Shown here: positions 8,101 through 16,312 of the stretch, one piece after another
How the letters are laid out: each line of letters starts with the position of its first letter
Numbering within the stretch: the stretch's first letter is position 1
Source: CAVRTM01 sp963696105
Lineage (GTDB): Bacteria > Actinomycetota > Actinomycetes > Actinomycetales > Dermatophilaceae
Direction of reading: 5' to 3'
Length of the DNA: 64,000 bases
Assembly (NCBI GenBank): GCA_963696105.1
Contig: CAVOIP010000005.1
Coordinates: 248,001 to 312,000 of the forward strand
The notes under the pieces: generated by a model
What the model saw: the letters and a program-made list of their open reading frames with translations, nothing else
Told to the model about the DNA's origin: nothing
The model's database searches: none
Translations under genes and position numbers: made by a program

Positions 8101-8467
8101 TGGTGGAGGTGGCGGGAATCGAACCCGCGTCCGCTGACGGTAAACCAGGACTTCTCCGGGTGCAGTGCGCTATGGATTTTCTCGGCCCCAGCGCTCGCGC
8201 GCACACGTCCGCTGACAGGCCCAGCCGGGTGAGAGTCCCGCGCAACCCCCCGGCGAGGCTACGCAGCAAGCTTTCTAGCTGACGCCAGGATCTAGGCCGA
8301 AAGCAAACCTAGGCTGACGGACTTCGAGGCTCGCTCAGGCAGCGAGGGCGAAGTCGGTGCGCTTGGAATTGGCACCTGTTGTTTTGCAGAGAGCGTTTAC
8401 GAGATAACTCTGCATCCTCGACCCGCTTCTCCTGGGATGACGATCAACGTCGAAACCGATCACCCCC
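8101..8467 (-). ncRNA. ssrA: Transfer-messenger RNA (tmRNA)
   Basis: Rescues stalled ribosomes together with SmpB. The 5' end GGGGGUG (8467-8461) pairs with CACCUCC near the 3' end (one G-U pair), followed by discriminator A and an encoded CCA at 8103-8101. The 3' half carries a normal T arm (GGGTTCGATTCCCGCC, 8124-8109) and the 5' part the conserved GATCGGTTTCGACG. The tag-coding stretch lies at 8373-8335 and reads ANSKRTDFALAA followed by TGA; ALAA is the canonical ClpXP-recognised end. Length 367 nt is normal. The gene lies about 10 kb from smpB, not next to it. Proposed ends rest on acceptor pairing. Confidence 0.95.
8335..8373 (-). other. tmRNA tag-peptide reading frame (ANSKRTDFALAA)
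   Basis: Twelve codons plus TGA on the minus strand within tmRNA; resume codon GCC at 8373-8371. The C-terminal ALAA matches the proteolysis tag of most bacteria and the K-R-x-x-F/Y-A-L-A-A pattern resembles other actinobacterial tags. Confidence 0.9.
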
Positions 8468-8496
8468 ATGGGGTGGCACACGTCGCACTGTTCACT

Positions 8497-8502
8497 TGTC
8501 AA
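8497..8502 (-). promoter_or_regulatory. Consensus -35 hexamer TTGACA upstream of tmRNA
   Basis: TTGACA on the minus strand ends 29 bases before the inferred tmRNA 5' end, the correct distance for a 17-base spacer and a -10 hexamer, but the -10 position (GTGCCA) is poor. The 8468-8754 interval otherwise holds only this promoter and the leader of the next, rightward gene. Confidence 0.4.
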
Positions 8503-8754
8503 CACGCGCTCCGTGGAGACGCGTCACCAGACTAACGGTCCAACCGGGTCCGGGACCAAAACATTCCACCTGCGCCTCCCCTCCGGCCCGGTACGGCGCC
8601 CCCGGTGCCCGACGCCACCCGGCCGCCGCACCGACCGGTCGGCGTGGCCCGTGACCGCCTTCACCCACCGGACGGGATGAACGTGTGCCATGGTCCGGTT
8701 GGCACCCGTGGGTGCGCCAGAGTGCGCCCGCACGTCCAGCAGAAAGGCAGCACC

Positions 8755-9777
8755 ATGACCACCAGCCAGGAGTGGCACCTCGTCCGCCGACCGCACGGGG
8801 CTCCCGTCGACGAGGACTTCGCCCTCGTCCAGGTCGAGCTCCCCCAGCCCGGCGAGGGCCAGGTCCTCGTGCACAACACGTTCCTGTCGGTGGACCCCTA
8901 CATGCGTGGCCGGATGAACGACACCAAGTCCTACGTCCCGCCGTTCCAGCTGGACCGTCCGATGGACGGCGAGGCGGTGGGCGAGGTGACCGCGGTGGGC
9001 GACGGCGCGGTCGACGCCACCGGACGGCCGGTCGTCGTCGGCGACACCGTTCTCCACGGCCTGGGCTGGCGCACCGACGCGCTGGTGGCCGCCGCCCGGA
9101 CCCGGGTCCTCGACACCGCCCTCGCTCCCGCCCAGGCCTACCTGGGCGTGCTCGGCATGCCCGGCCGCACGGCGTACGCCGGACTGCTGCGGGTCGGGGC
9201 GTTCAAGGAAGGCGACCACGTGTTCGTCTCGGCCGCCGCAGGTGCCGTCGGCTCCCTCGTCGGGCAGATCGCCCGGCTCAAGGGCGCGGCCCGGGTCGTC
9301 GGCAGCGCCGGCGGCCCGGAGAAGACCCGCTGGCTGCTCGACGACGCCGGCTTCAACGCCGCGGTCGACTACAAGGCGCAGCCGATCGCGGAGGGCCTGA
9401 AGCAGGCCGCCCCGGACGGCATCGACGTCTACTTCGACAACGTCGGCGGTGACCACCTCGAGGCGGCCATCGGCGCGATGCGCCCCGGCGGCCGCGCGGC
9501 CCTGTGCGGGATGATCTCGTCCTACAACGACACCGAGCCGGCGCCCGGCCCGCGCAACCTGATGATGATCATCGGCAAGCGCCTCACCCTGCGCGGCTTC
9601 ATCGTCTCCGACCACGAGGACCTGCGCCCGCAGTTCGAGGCCGAGGTCGGCCAGTGGCTGGCTGAGGGCAAGATCTCCTGGCGCGAGACCGTCGTGGACG
9701 GGATCGACAAGGCGGTCGACGGCTTCCGTGACCTGTTGTCCGGCGGCAACACCGGCAAGATGCTGATCCGCCTCTGA
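8755..9777 (+). CDS. NADP-dependent oxidoreductase, zinc-independent MDR family (CurA/leukotriene B4 dehydrogenase-like)
   Basis: 340 residues, the usual length for the prostaglandin reductase/curcumin reductase branch of the medium-chain dehydrogenase superfamily. Typical elements: N-terminal half with VDPYMRGRMND (residues about 46-56), no zinc-ligand cysteines, the coenzyme loop VFVSAAAGAVGSLVGQIA at about 155-172, and YFDNVGGDHLEAAI further on, a signature of the family's catalytic domain. It reduces alpha,beta-unsaturated carbonyls with NADPH. ATG 8755 chosen for its AAAGG upstream and for the conserved start (WHLVRRPHGAP). It faces tmsB with two hairpins between their ends. Confidence 0.88.
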   Translation: MTTSQEWHLVRRPHGAPVDEDFALVQVELPQPGEGQVLVHNTFLSVDPYMRGRMNDTKSYVPPFQLDRPMDGEAVGEVTAVGDGAVDATGRPVVVGDTVLHGLGWRTDALVAAARTRVLDTALAPAQAYLGVLGMPGRTAYAGLLRVGAFKEGDHVFVSAAAGAVGSLVGQIARLKGAARVVGSAGGPEKTRWLLDDAGFNAAVDYKAQPIAEGLKQAAPDGIDVYFDNVGGDHLEAAIGAMRPGGRAALCGMISSYNDTEPAPGPRNLMMIIGKRLTLRGFIVSDHEDLRPQFEAEVGQWLAEGKISWRETVVDGIDKAVDGFRDLLSGGNTGKMLIRL

Positions 9778-9780
9778 TGC

Positions 9781-9801
9781 CGGTCCGCCTCTGACGGACC
9801 G
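9781..9801. terminator. Hairpin after the MDR reductase
   Basis: CGGTCCG, 7-base loop, CGGACCG, starting 4 bases after the stop codon. First of two adjacent inverted repeats between convergent genes. Confidence 0.5.
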
Positions 9802-9805
9802 GCGA

Positions 9806-9849
9806 ACGGACGACGCCTCCGACCCCGCGGGGTCAGAGGCGTCGTCCGT
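9806..9849. terminator. Long bidirectional terminator
   Basis: Twenty-one-base arms (ACGGACGACGCCTC at the outside, GACCCC at the tip) with a single mismatch and a 2-base apparent loop, placed between the convergent reductase and tmsB genes. No T-run, which is usual for high-GC actinobacteria. Confidence 0.7.
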
Positions 9850-9889
9850 CCGGGCCGGCGACAGCGCGGCCGCGTCTGCGAGGAACTGC

Positions 9890-11167
9890 TCAGGCGCCCC
9901 AGGTCGGCCGCAGGGGGAACTGGGCGTTGCCGTCCTCGGGCACCTTGACGCCCAGGACCTGGTGCAGCTGGATCCGGTTGCGCTCGAAGGACAGTCGCGA
10001 CCCGGCGAGGTAGAGCGCCCAGACCTTCGCGGTTCCGAGGCCCACCTCGCGGACGGCCTCGTCCCAGTTGTCGCTGAGGTTGCGGCACCAGTCGCGGCAG
10101 GTCATGCCGTAGTGCTCCCGCAGGTTCTCCTCGTGCCGCACCTCCAGGCCCTCGTCCTGCATGTTCGTCACGATCGTGCCCGAGCCGGTCAGCTCACCGT
10201 CGGGGAAGACGTAGCGGTTGATGAAGCCCGCGCGCGGGATGCCGGGGTGGCGGTTGTCGGTCCGGGTGATGCAGTGGTTGAGCAGCCGTCCCCCGTTCCG
10301 GAGCCGGTCGCGCAGGAAGCGGAAGTAGGCGGGGTAGTTCTTCACGCCGATGTGCTCGGTCAGCCCGATCGAGCTGACCGCGTCGAAGCCGGACTCGCGG
10401 ACCTCGCGGTAGTCGCCGTGCCGCACCTCGGCGGCGCCGGTCAGCCCCTCCTCCGCGATGGCCTTGGCGGCCCACGCCGCCTGCTGCTCCGAGAGGGTGA
10501 CGCCGAGGGCCGTGACGCCGTAGTTCTTGACGGCGTGGCGGACCATGCCGCCCCAGCCGCAGCCCACGTCCAGCAGCCGCATCCCGGGCTGCAGGTCGAG
10601 CTTGCGGCAGACCAGGTCGTACTTGGCCGCCTGCGCCTCCTCCAGCGTGGCGTCCACGGTGGGGTAGCAGGCACAGGTGTAGGTCATCGACGGCCCGAGC
10701 AGCAGCTCGTAGAAGGCGTTGGACACGTCGTAGTGGTGGTGGATCGCCTCGGCATCGCGCGTGCGGGTGTGTCGCAGCCCGTTGACGAGCCTCAGCCACT
10801 GCGGCGGCGACTCCTGGGCCGGCAGCTCCGGCGGGCGGATTCCCTTCCAGCCCAGCATCTTCGCCAGCTCGGGCAGGTCACGGGCGTTCGGGCGCTGGAG
10901 GCTGACCTCGTCCTCCAGCATCTTGAGCAGCTCATAGGGGTTGCCCTCGTCAACGCCCTCGATGACGAGGTCGCCCTGCACATAGGCCCGGGCCATGCCG
11001 AGGCTGCCCGGCGCCGTGACGACGTAGCGCAGGCCGCGCTCGTTCGCCAGGTGCAGGCGCACGTCCGCATCGCGTCGCCCACCGGACGACCCGTCGTACG
11101 CGGTGAAGTGGAGGGGCACGTCCGGCCCGAAAAGCTTCTCGAATGCCTGGCCGATCAACAGGGTCAT
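9890..11167 (-). CDS. tmsB: TmsB/UfaA1-like fatty-acyl methyltransferase (10-methylene fatty acid synthesis)
   Basis: 425 residues of the CFA synthase family, with HHHYDVSNAFYELLLGPSMT near residues 142-161, TYTCACY next, and SAM motif I LLDVGCGWGGM at about 198-208. In the known TmsA/TmsB (BfaA/BfaB) pathway the methyltransferase puts a methylene group on C10 of a Delta9 acyl chain of a phospholipid, and TmsA reduces it, giving 10-methylstearic (tuberculostearic) acid. The assignment depends on its partner: its ATG overlaps the stop of the FAD-dependent gene by 4 bases (ATGA), matching that operon order. No tmsC is seen after it. The role is therefore inferred from family plus gene pairing; cyclopropanation cannot be excluded on motifs alone. 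Confidence 0.85.
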   Translation of the reverse strand: MTLLIGQAFEKLFGPDVPLHFTAYDGSSGGRRDADVRLHLANERGLRYVVTAPGSLGMARAYVQGDLVIEGVDEGNPYELLKMLEDEVSLQRPNARDLPELAKMLGWKGIRPPELPAQESPPQWLRLVNGLRHTRTRDAEAIHHHYDVSNAFYELLLGPSMTYTCACYPTVDATLEEAQAAKYDLVCRKLDLQPGMRLLDVGCGWGGMVRHAVKNYGVTALGVTLSEQQAAWAAKAIAEEGLTGAAEVRHGDYREVRESGFDAVSSIGLTEHIGVKNYPAYFRFLRDRLRNGGRLLNHCITRTDNRHPGIPRAGFINRYVFPDGELTGSGTIVTNMQDEGLEVRHEENLREHYGMTCRDWCRNLSDNWDEAVREVGLGTAKVWALYLAGSRLSFERNRIQLHQVLGVKVPEDGNAQFPLRPTWGA

Positions 11168-12549
11168 CGACGTCTCACCGCCTTGTCGTAGAGCCCGGGC
11201 AAACGGTTGTCCGGGTCGTAGGTCTTCTTGGTCTGGGTATAGGTCTCGCCGCCGTACAGCGACCAGAACTCGTCCTCGTCGTAGTAGGAGTCGGAGTAGA
11301 GGGACTTGTGCCCGCCGAGGTCGCGCACCTGGCGCTCGATGGCGCGGTTGACGTCGCCGTCCGCGGCGTCCGGGGCGATGGCCACCGTGGACCAGAACCC
11401 GACGTTGACGTACGTCGCGCCGGGCTCCAGCGGGTACAGCGGCCAGCCGCGGCGGCTCTCGGCCGTGTCGCGAAGAGCCAGCGGGCACAGCCAGATCGGC
11501 TCGATCGGGACCTCGCGGAGGAACCACCGCAGGAAGTCGGCGGTGCGCCCGATCGGGATCTCGACGTCCTGCACCACCCGCTCACGAGCGGGGCGTCCGC
11601 GCCGCTCGTCCCACTTCGCCGCCCAGTGGTGCTGGTTCTCGAACCGGATCAGCCGCGAGTAGGCGTCGCTGCGCAGGTACCGCTTCGGCCAGAGCCGGCG
11701 CACCCGCGGGTTCTGCACCCCGAACGCCCGGGAGCACCAGAACCAGTCGGTGTCCCAGCGCCACAGGTAGTCGCGGGCCGTGAGGTGGTCGACCGGCTTC
11801 TCCTGGATCGAGCGGTAGTAGATCTCCTGGCCGGTGTAGTCGCTGACCGAGGGCGCCTCGTTGGCCCAGGTGCCCAGCGTCAGGTAGGACTCCTCTGCCG
11901 AGAACACGACGCCGTCGACGAAGTCGACGTCCTGGCCGTCATGGCTGCGGGTACTCACCACGTCGTCGAGCGCGCCCATGAGGGTGTCGAGGTCGTGGAA
12001 CCTGACGTGCCGCAACCGGACGAAACGGTGCACGCGCTCGAGCTCGATCTCCAGTCGCAGCGCGTAGCCGAGGGAGCCGTAGGAGTTGGGGAACGCCCGG
12101 AAGAGGTCGGCGTGCTCGTTGTCGGGGCGCGCCACCACGACGTCCCCGGACCCGGTGAGGATCTCCATCTCCCGGACCGACTCGTGCGGCAGCCCGTTAC
12201 GGAAGGAGGACGACTCGATCCCGAGCCCGGTGACGGCCCCGCCGAGCGTGATCGTCCTCAGCTGAGGCACGACCAGGGGCATCGTCCCGACCGAGAGGGT
12301 CGCGTCGACGAGCCGCTCGTACGTCGTCATTCCCTGCACCTGGGCGACCAGGCGCTCGGGGTCCACCGACAGGACGTGGTCGAGCTCGCTGACGTCGAGA
12401 CCGGGCACGTCCAGACCCTCCCGCGCCCGGAACAGGTTGGACGTGCGCTTGGCCAGCCGCACCGGCTGGCCCGCCGGGATCCGGCCGTAGCTCGCCTGCA
12501 GCCGCTCGCACGCCGCGCGGTGGCCGTCCAGGCCCAGCGTGTCTGTCAC
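11164..12549 (-). CDS. tmsA: TmsA/DHCR24-like FAD-binding oxidoreductase (10-methylene reductase)
   Basis: 461 residues. N-terminal FAD-binding (PCMH/VAO-type) domain with VDPERLVAQVQGMTTYERLV at about residues 62-81, then VPQLRTITLGGAVTGLGIES, the conserved flavin pyrophosphate loop; C-terminal part ends YGGETYTQTKKTYDPDNRLP, shared with delta-24 sterol reductase-like proteins such as Rv0449c. It is expected to reduce the methylene made by TmsB with NADPH. GTG start preceded by AAGGAG. First gene of the tmsAB pair and divergent from pyruvate carboxylase across a 302-base region. Confidence 0.85.
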   Translation of the reverse strand: MTDTLGLDGHRAACERLQASYGRIPAGQPVRLAKRTSNLFRAREGLDVPGLDVSELDHVLSVDPERLVAQVQGMTTYERLVDATLSVGTMPLVVPQLRTITLGGAVTGLGIESSSFRNGLPHESVREMEILTGSGDVVVARPDNEHADLFRAFPNSYGSLGYALRLEIELERVHRFVRLRHVRFHDLDTLMGALDDVVSTRSHDGQDVDFVDGVVFSAEESYLTLGTWANEAPSVSDYTGQEIYYRSIQEKPVDHLTARDYLWRWDTDWFWCSRAFGVQNPRVRRLWPKRYLRSDAYSRLIRFENQHHWAAKWDERRGRPARERVVQDVEIPIGRTADFLRWFLREVPIEPIWLCPLALRDTAESRRGWPLYPLEPGATYVNVGFWSTVAIAPDAADGDVNRAIERQVRDLGGHKSLYSDSYYDEDEFWSLYGGETYTQTKKTYDPDNRLPGLYDKAVRRR

Positions 12550-12851
12550 TCGCCGGCTCCTTCCCTCTGTCGATGTACGGCTCCAACTCTAGGGCGGCTC
12601 CAGAAGGAGCGGCTCGACGATGGTTCCGTAGTGCAACTATATGACCGGCGCGACAGGTCGTCGCAGCGGCTCCCACGCGGGCCCGGCCCCACCGTCGGTG
12701 GAACGGGCCCGGCGACCGGTACCCGGCCGGGCCCCGGCTCACCCGCGAGCCGCCCCGTTCCGCATGCCGGGATCACGGTCTCGCGGTGTGGTCGGCTCAG
12801 TAGGGTGTGCCCTGATCTGCTGTCTCACCCTGGGCCCACCGGAGGCACACC
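12550..12851. other. Divergent control region between tmsA and pyc
   Basis: No gene is seen. Towards pyc there is TAGGGT at 12800-12805, a TANNNT -10 candidate about 47 bases before its start, and GGAGG just before the GTG. Towards tmsA an AAGGAG Shine-Dalgarno and a TAGAGT hexamer (minus strand, 12591-12586) are present. The middle (about 12675-12765) is made of overlapping GGGCCC/CCGG inverted repeats that could fold; no known riboswitch pattern is evident. Confidence 0.4.
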
Positions 12852-15800
12852 GTGTTTCGCAAGGTACTCGTAGCAAACCGTGGCGAGATCGCCGTCCGCG
12901 CCTTTCGGGCGGCGACCGAGCTCGGCGCCCAGACCGTGGCCGTCTTCCCGCACGAGGACCGCAAGAGCGAGCACCGGCTGAAGGCGGACGAGGCCTACGA
13001 GATCGGCGAGCCGGGGCACCCGGTCCGTGCCTACCTCGACCCCCAGGCCATCACCAGGGTCGCAGTGGAGGCCGGCGCGGACGCGATCTACCCCGGCTAC
13101 GGCTTCCTCTCGGAGAACCCGGCGCTGGCCGAGGCGTGCTCCGCGGCGGGCATCACCTTCGTCGGCCCCCCGGCGGACGTCCTGCAGCTCACCGGCAACA
13201 AGGCCCGTGCCATCGCCGCCGCCCGGGAGGCGGGGCTGCCGACCCTGCGCGGCTCAGAGCCCAGCGACGACGTCGCGACCCTGGTCGCCGCCGCGGCCGA
13301 CATCGGCTTCCCCGTCTTCGTCAAGGCCGTCGCCGGAGGTGGTGGACGCGGCATGCGGCGGGTCGAGAGCGAGGAGGACCTGCGCCCGTCCCTGGAGGCG
13401 GCGATGCGCGAGGCCGAGTCGGCGTTCGGCGACGCGACCGTCTTCCTGGAGGAGGCCGTCGTCAGCCCCCGGCACATCGAGGTGCAGATCCTGGCCGACG
13501 GCTCCGGCAACGTGATCCACCTCTTCGAGCGCGACTGCTCGGTGCAGCGACGGCACCAGAAGGTGGTCGAGATCGCCCCCGCCCCCAACCTCGACCCCGA
13601 CCTGCGGGAGCGGATGTGCGCCCACGCCGTCGCGTTCGCCAAGGAGATCGGCTACGTCAACGCCGGCACGGTCGAGTTCCTGCTGGCCCCCGACGGCCGC
13701 TACGTCTTCATCGAGATGAACCCCCGCATCCAGGTCGAGCACACGGTCACCGAGGAGGTCACCGACGTCGACCTGGTCAGCGCGCAGCTGCGGATCGCCT
13801 CCGGCGCCACGCTGCCCGAGCTCGGCCTGGCCCAGGACGCCATACGGCTGCGCGGCGCCGCGCTGCAGTGCCGCATCACCACCGAGGACCCCGCCAACGG
13901 CTTCCGCCCCGACACCGGCCGGATCACGGTCTACCGCTCCGCCGGTGGCGCCGGCGTCCGCCTGGACGGCGGCACCGTCTTCGTCGGCGCCGAGATCGGC
14001 GCGCACTTCGACTCCATGCTGGTCAAGCTGACCTGCCGCGGTCCCGACTTCGCGACCGCCGTACGCCGCTCGCGCCGCGCGCTGGCCGAGTTCCGCATCC
14101 GCGGCGTCTCCACCAACATCCCGTTCCTGCAGTCGTTGCTGGACCAGCCGGACTTCGTGGCCGGGCGCCTGTCGACGTCGTTCATCGACGAGCGGCCCGA
14201 GCTGCTGACCTCGCGCACGCCGGCCGACCGCGGCACCAAGCTGCTCACCTACCTCGCCGAGGTGACCGTCAACCAGCCCTACGGCCCGCAGCGGACCACC
14301 CTCAGCCCGCGCAGCAAGCTGCCCGCGGTCGACCTCGACACGCCGCCGCGGCCGGGGGCCCGCGACCTGCTGATCCGGGTCGGCCCGGAGAAGTTCGCCG
14401 CCTCGCTGCGCCAGCAGGAGGCGGTCGCGGTGACCGACACGACGTTCCGCGACGCCCACCAGTCGCTGCTGGCCACGCGGGTGCGCACCCGCGACCTGCT
14501 CCACGTCGCCGGGCACGTTGCGCGCCTGACGCCGCAGCTGCTGAGCGTGGAGGCCTGGGGAGGGGCGACGTACGACGTGGCGCTGCGCTTCCTCGCGGAG
14601 GACCCGTGGGAGCGGCTCGCAGCGCTGCGCTCCGCGATGCCCAACCTGCCGCTGCAGATGCTGCTGCGCGGACGCAACACCGTCGGCTACACGCCGTACC
14701 CGACCGGGGTCACCGACGCGTTCGTGACCGAGGCCGCGCGCACCGGCATCGACATCTTCCGCATCTTCGACGCGCTCAACGACGTCGACCAGATGAGCCC
14801 GGCGATCGCCGCGGTCCGCGAGACCGGGACCGCGGTGGCCGAGGTGTGCCTCTGCTACACCGGCAACCTGCTCGACCCGGGCGAGCGGATCTACACCCTC
14901 GACTACTACCTCGGCCTCGCCGAGAAGGTGGTCGCCGCCGGCGCCCACGTGCTCGCGATCAAGGACATGGCGGGGCTGCTCCGCGCGCCGGCCGCGGCGA
15001 GGCTCGTGGCGGCCCTGCGCGAGCGGTTCGACCTGCCCGTGCACCTGCACACGCACGACACCGCCGGCGGCCAGCTCGCAACCCTGCTGGCCGCGATCGG
15101 CGCCGGGGTGGACGCGGTCGACGTGGCCAGCGCCTCGATGTCCGGGACCACCAGCCAGCCGTCGATGTCGGCGCTGGTCGCCGCGACCGACGGCACCGAG
15201 CGCGCGACCGGTCTGGACCTGCAGTCCGTGTGCGACCTCGAGCCGTACTGGGAGGGCGTGCGCCAGCTCTACGCGCCGTTCGAGTCGGGGCTGGCCTCCC
15301 CCACCGGCCGGGTCTACACCCACGAGATCCCGGGGGGCCAGCTGTCCAACCTGCGCCAGCAGGCGATGGCCCTCGGCCTCGGCGACCGGTTCGAGTCGAT
15401 CGAGGACATGTACGCCGCCGCCAACCGCATCCTGGGCAACATCGTCAAGGTCACGCCCAGCTCCAAGGTGGTCGGCGACCTCGCGCTCGCCCTCGTCGGG
15501 GCGAACGCCGACCCGGCCGACTTCGAGGCGGACCCGACCCGGTTCGACATCCCCGACTCGGTCATCGGCTTCCTCAACGGCGACCTCGGCGACCCGCCCG
15601 GGGGCTGGCCGGAGCCGTTCCGCAGCAAGGCGCTCGAGGGCCGCACCCGCAAGCCGGTGGTCAGCGAGCTGTCGGCGCAGGAGCGGGCCGACCTCGTGTC
15701 GGCGCCCCGGCGCACGCTCAACCGGCTGCTCTTCCCCGGCCCGACCCGGGACTTCGAGGCCTCCCGGGAGACCTACTCCGACCTGTCCGTGCTCGGGACG

Positions 15801-16229
15801 GGCGAGTTCCTGCACGGCCTGGCGGTGGGCACGGAGCACGAGGTCGACCTCGAGCCCGGCAAGCGGCTGCTGCTCGGCGTCCAGTCGATCAGCGACGCCG
15901 ACGAGCGTGGCCTGCGCACGGTCATGTGCACGGTCAACGGACAGCTGCGCCCGGTGCGGGTGCGCGACGAGTCGATCGCCGTCGACGTGCGCCAGGCCGA
16001 GCGAGCCGATCCGGGCGTGCCGGGCCAGGTGGCGGCGCCGTTCGCCGGCGTGGTGTCACTGTCCGTCGGCGAGGGCGACGCCGTGGCGGCGGGTGCGGCC
16101 GTGGCCACGATCGAGGCGATGAAGATGGAGGCAGCGATCACCTCACCGGTGGCCGGCACCGTCCGGCGGGTGGCCATCGGTGGCCAGCAGCAGGTGGAGG
16201 GCGGCGACCTGCTCCTCGTCGTCGGCTGA
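12852..16229 (+). CDS. pyc: Pyruvate carboxylase
   Basis: 1,125 residues, the full single-chain form: biotin carboxylase with ATP-grasp (about 1-450, starting FRKVLVANRGEIAVRAFRAA), carboxyltransferase (about 510-800, with DTTFRDAHQSLLATR and the metal site VHLHTHDT), a PYC linking domain, and the biotinyl domain at the C-terminus, where EAMKMEA holds the biotinylated Lys1091. It carboxylates pyruvate to oxaloacetate with ATP and bicarbonate, refilling the TCA cycle. GTG start with GGAGG 6 bases upstream. Monocistronic; followed by a hairpin and a convergent gene. No sign of frame damage over 3.4 kb. Confidence 0.98.
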   Translation: MFRKVLVANRGEIAVRAFRAATELGAQTVAVFPHEDRKSEHRLKADEAYEIGEPGHPVRAYLDPQAITRVAVEAGADAIYPGYGFLSENPALAEACSAAGITFVGPPADVLQLTGNKARAIAAAREAGLPTLRGSEPSDDVATLVAAAADIGFPVFVKAVAGGGGRGMRRVESEEDLRPSLEAAMREAESAFGDATVFLEEAVVSPRHIEVQILADGSGNVIHLFERDCSVQRRHQKVVEIAPAPNLDPDLRERMCAHAVAFAKEIGYVNAGTVEFLLAPDGRYVFIEMNPRIQVEHTVTEEVTDVDLVSAQLRIASGATLPELGLAQDAIRLRGAALQCRITTEDPANGFRPDTGRITVYRSAGGAGVRLDGGTVFVGAEIGAHFDSMLVKLTCRGPDFATAVRRSRRALAEFRIRGVSTNIPFLQSLLDQPDFVAGRLSTSFIDERPELLTSRTPADRGTKLLTYLAEVTVNQPYGPQRTTLSPRSKLPAVDLDTPPRPGARDLLIRVGPEKFAASLRQQEAVAVTDTTFRDAHQSLLATRVRTRDLLHVAGHVARLTPQLLSVEAWGGATYDVALRFLAEDPWERLAALRSAMPNLPLQMLLRGRNTVGYTPYPTGVTDAFVTEAARTGIDIFRIFDALNDVDQMSPAIAAVRETGTAVAEVCLCYTGNLLDPGERIYTLDYYLGLAEKVVAAGAHVLAIKDMAGLLRAPAAARLVAALRERFDLPVHLHTHDTAGGQLATLLAAIGAGVDAVDVASASMSGTTSQPSMSALVAATDGTERATGLDLQSVCDLEPYWEGVRQLYAPFESGLASPTGRVYTHEIPGGQLSNLRQQAMALGLGDRFESIEDMYAAANRILGNIVKVTPSSKVVGDLALALVGANADPADFEADPTRFDIPDSVIGFLNGDLGDPPGGWPEPFRSKALEGRTRKPVVSELSAQERADLVSAPRRTLNRLLFPGPTRDFEASRETYSDLSVLGTGEFLHGLAVGTEHEVDLEPGKRLLLGVQSISDADERGLRTVMCTVNGQLRPVRVRDESIAVDVRQAERADPGVPGQVAAPFAGVVSLSVGEGDAVAAGAAVATIEAMKMEAAITSPVAGTVRRVAIGGQQQVEGGDLLLVVG

Positions 16230-16243
16230 CCGTGGCGTCGCAG

Positions 16244-16272
16244 CGGCCCGGTCGGCGCTGGCGACCGGGTCG
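16244..16272. terminator. Bidirectional terminator hairpin between pyc and the DUF2207 gene
   Basis: CGGCCCGGTCG, 7-base loop, CGACCGGGTCG gives an 11-pair stem with one G-U. It starts 15 bases after the pyc stop and 41 before the end of the convergent gene. Confidence 0.6.
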
Positions 16273-16312
16273 TCACCCGCAGCCCGCCGGTGCGGACCCG
16301 GTCTGCAGCCCC

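Noticed and set aside
8101..8130. tRNA-like sequence with GGGTTCGATTCCC
   Set aside because: It is the T arm of the tmRNA; no anticodon arm and no separate acceptor stem.
12675..12765. Riboswitch upstream of pyc
   Set aside because: Only self-complementary GGGCCC/CCGG runs are present; no conserved riboswitch core could be seen.
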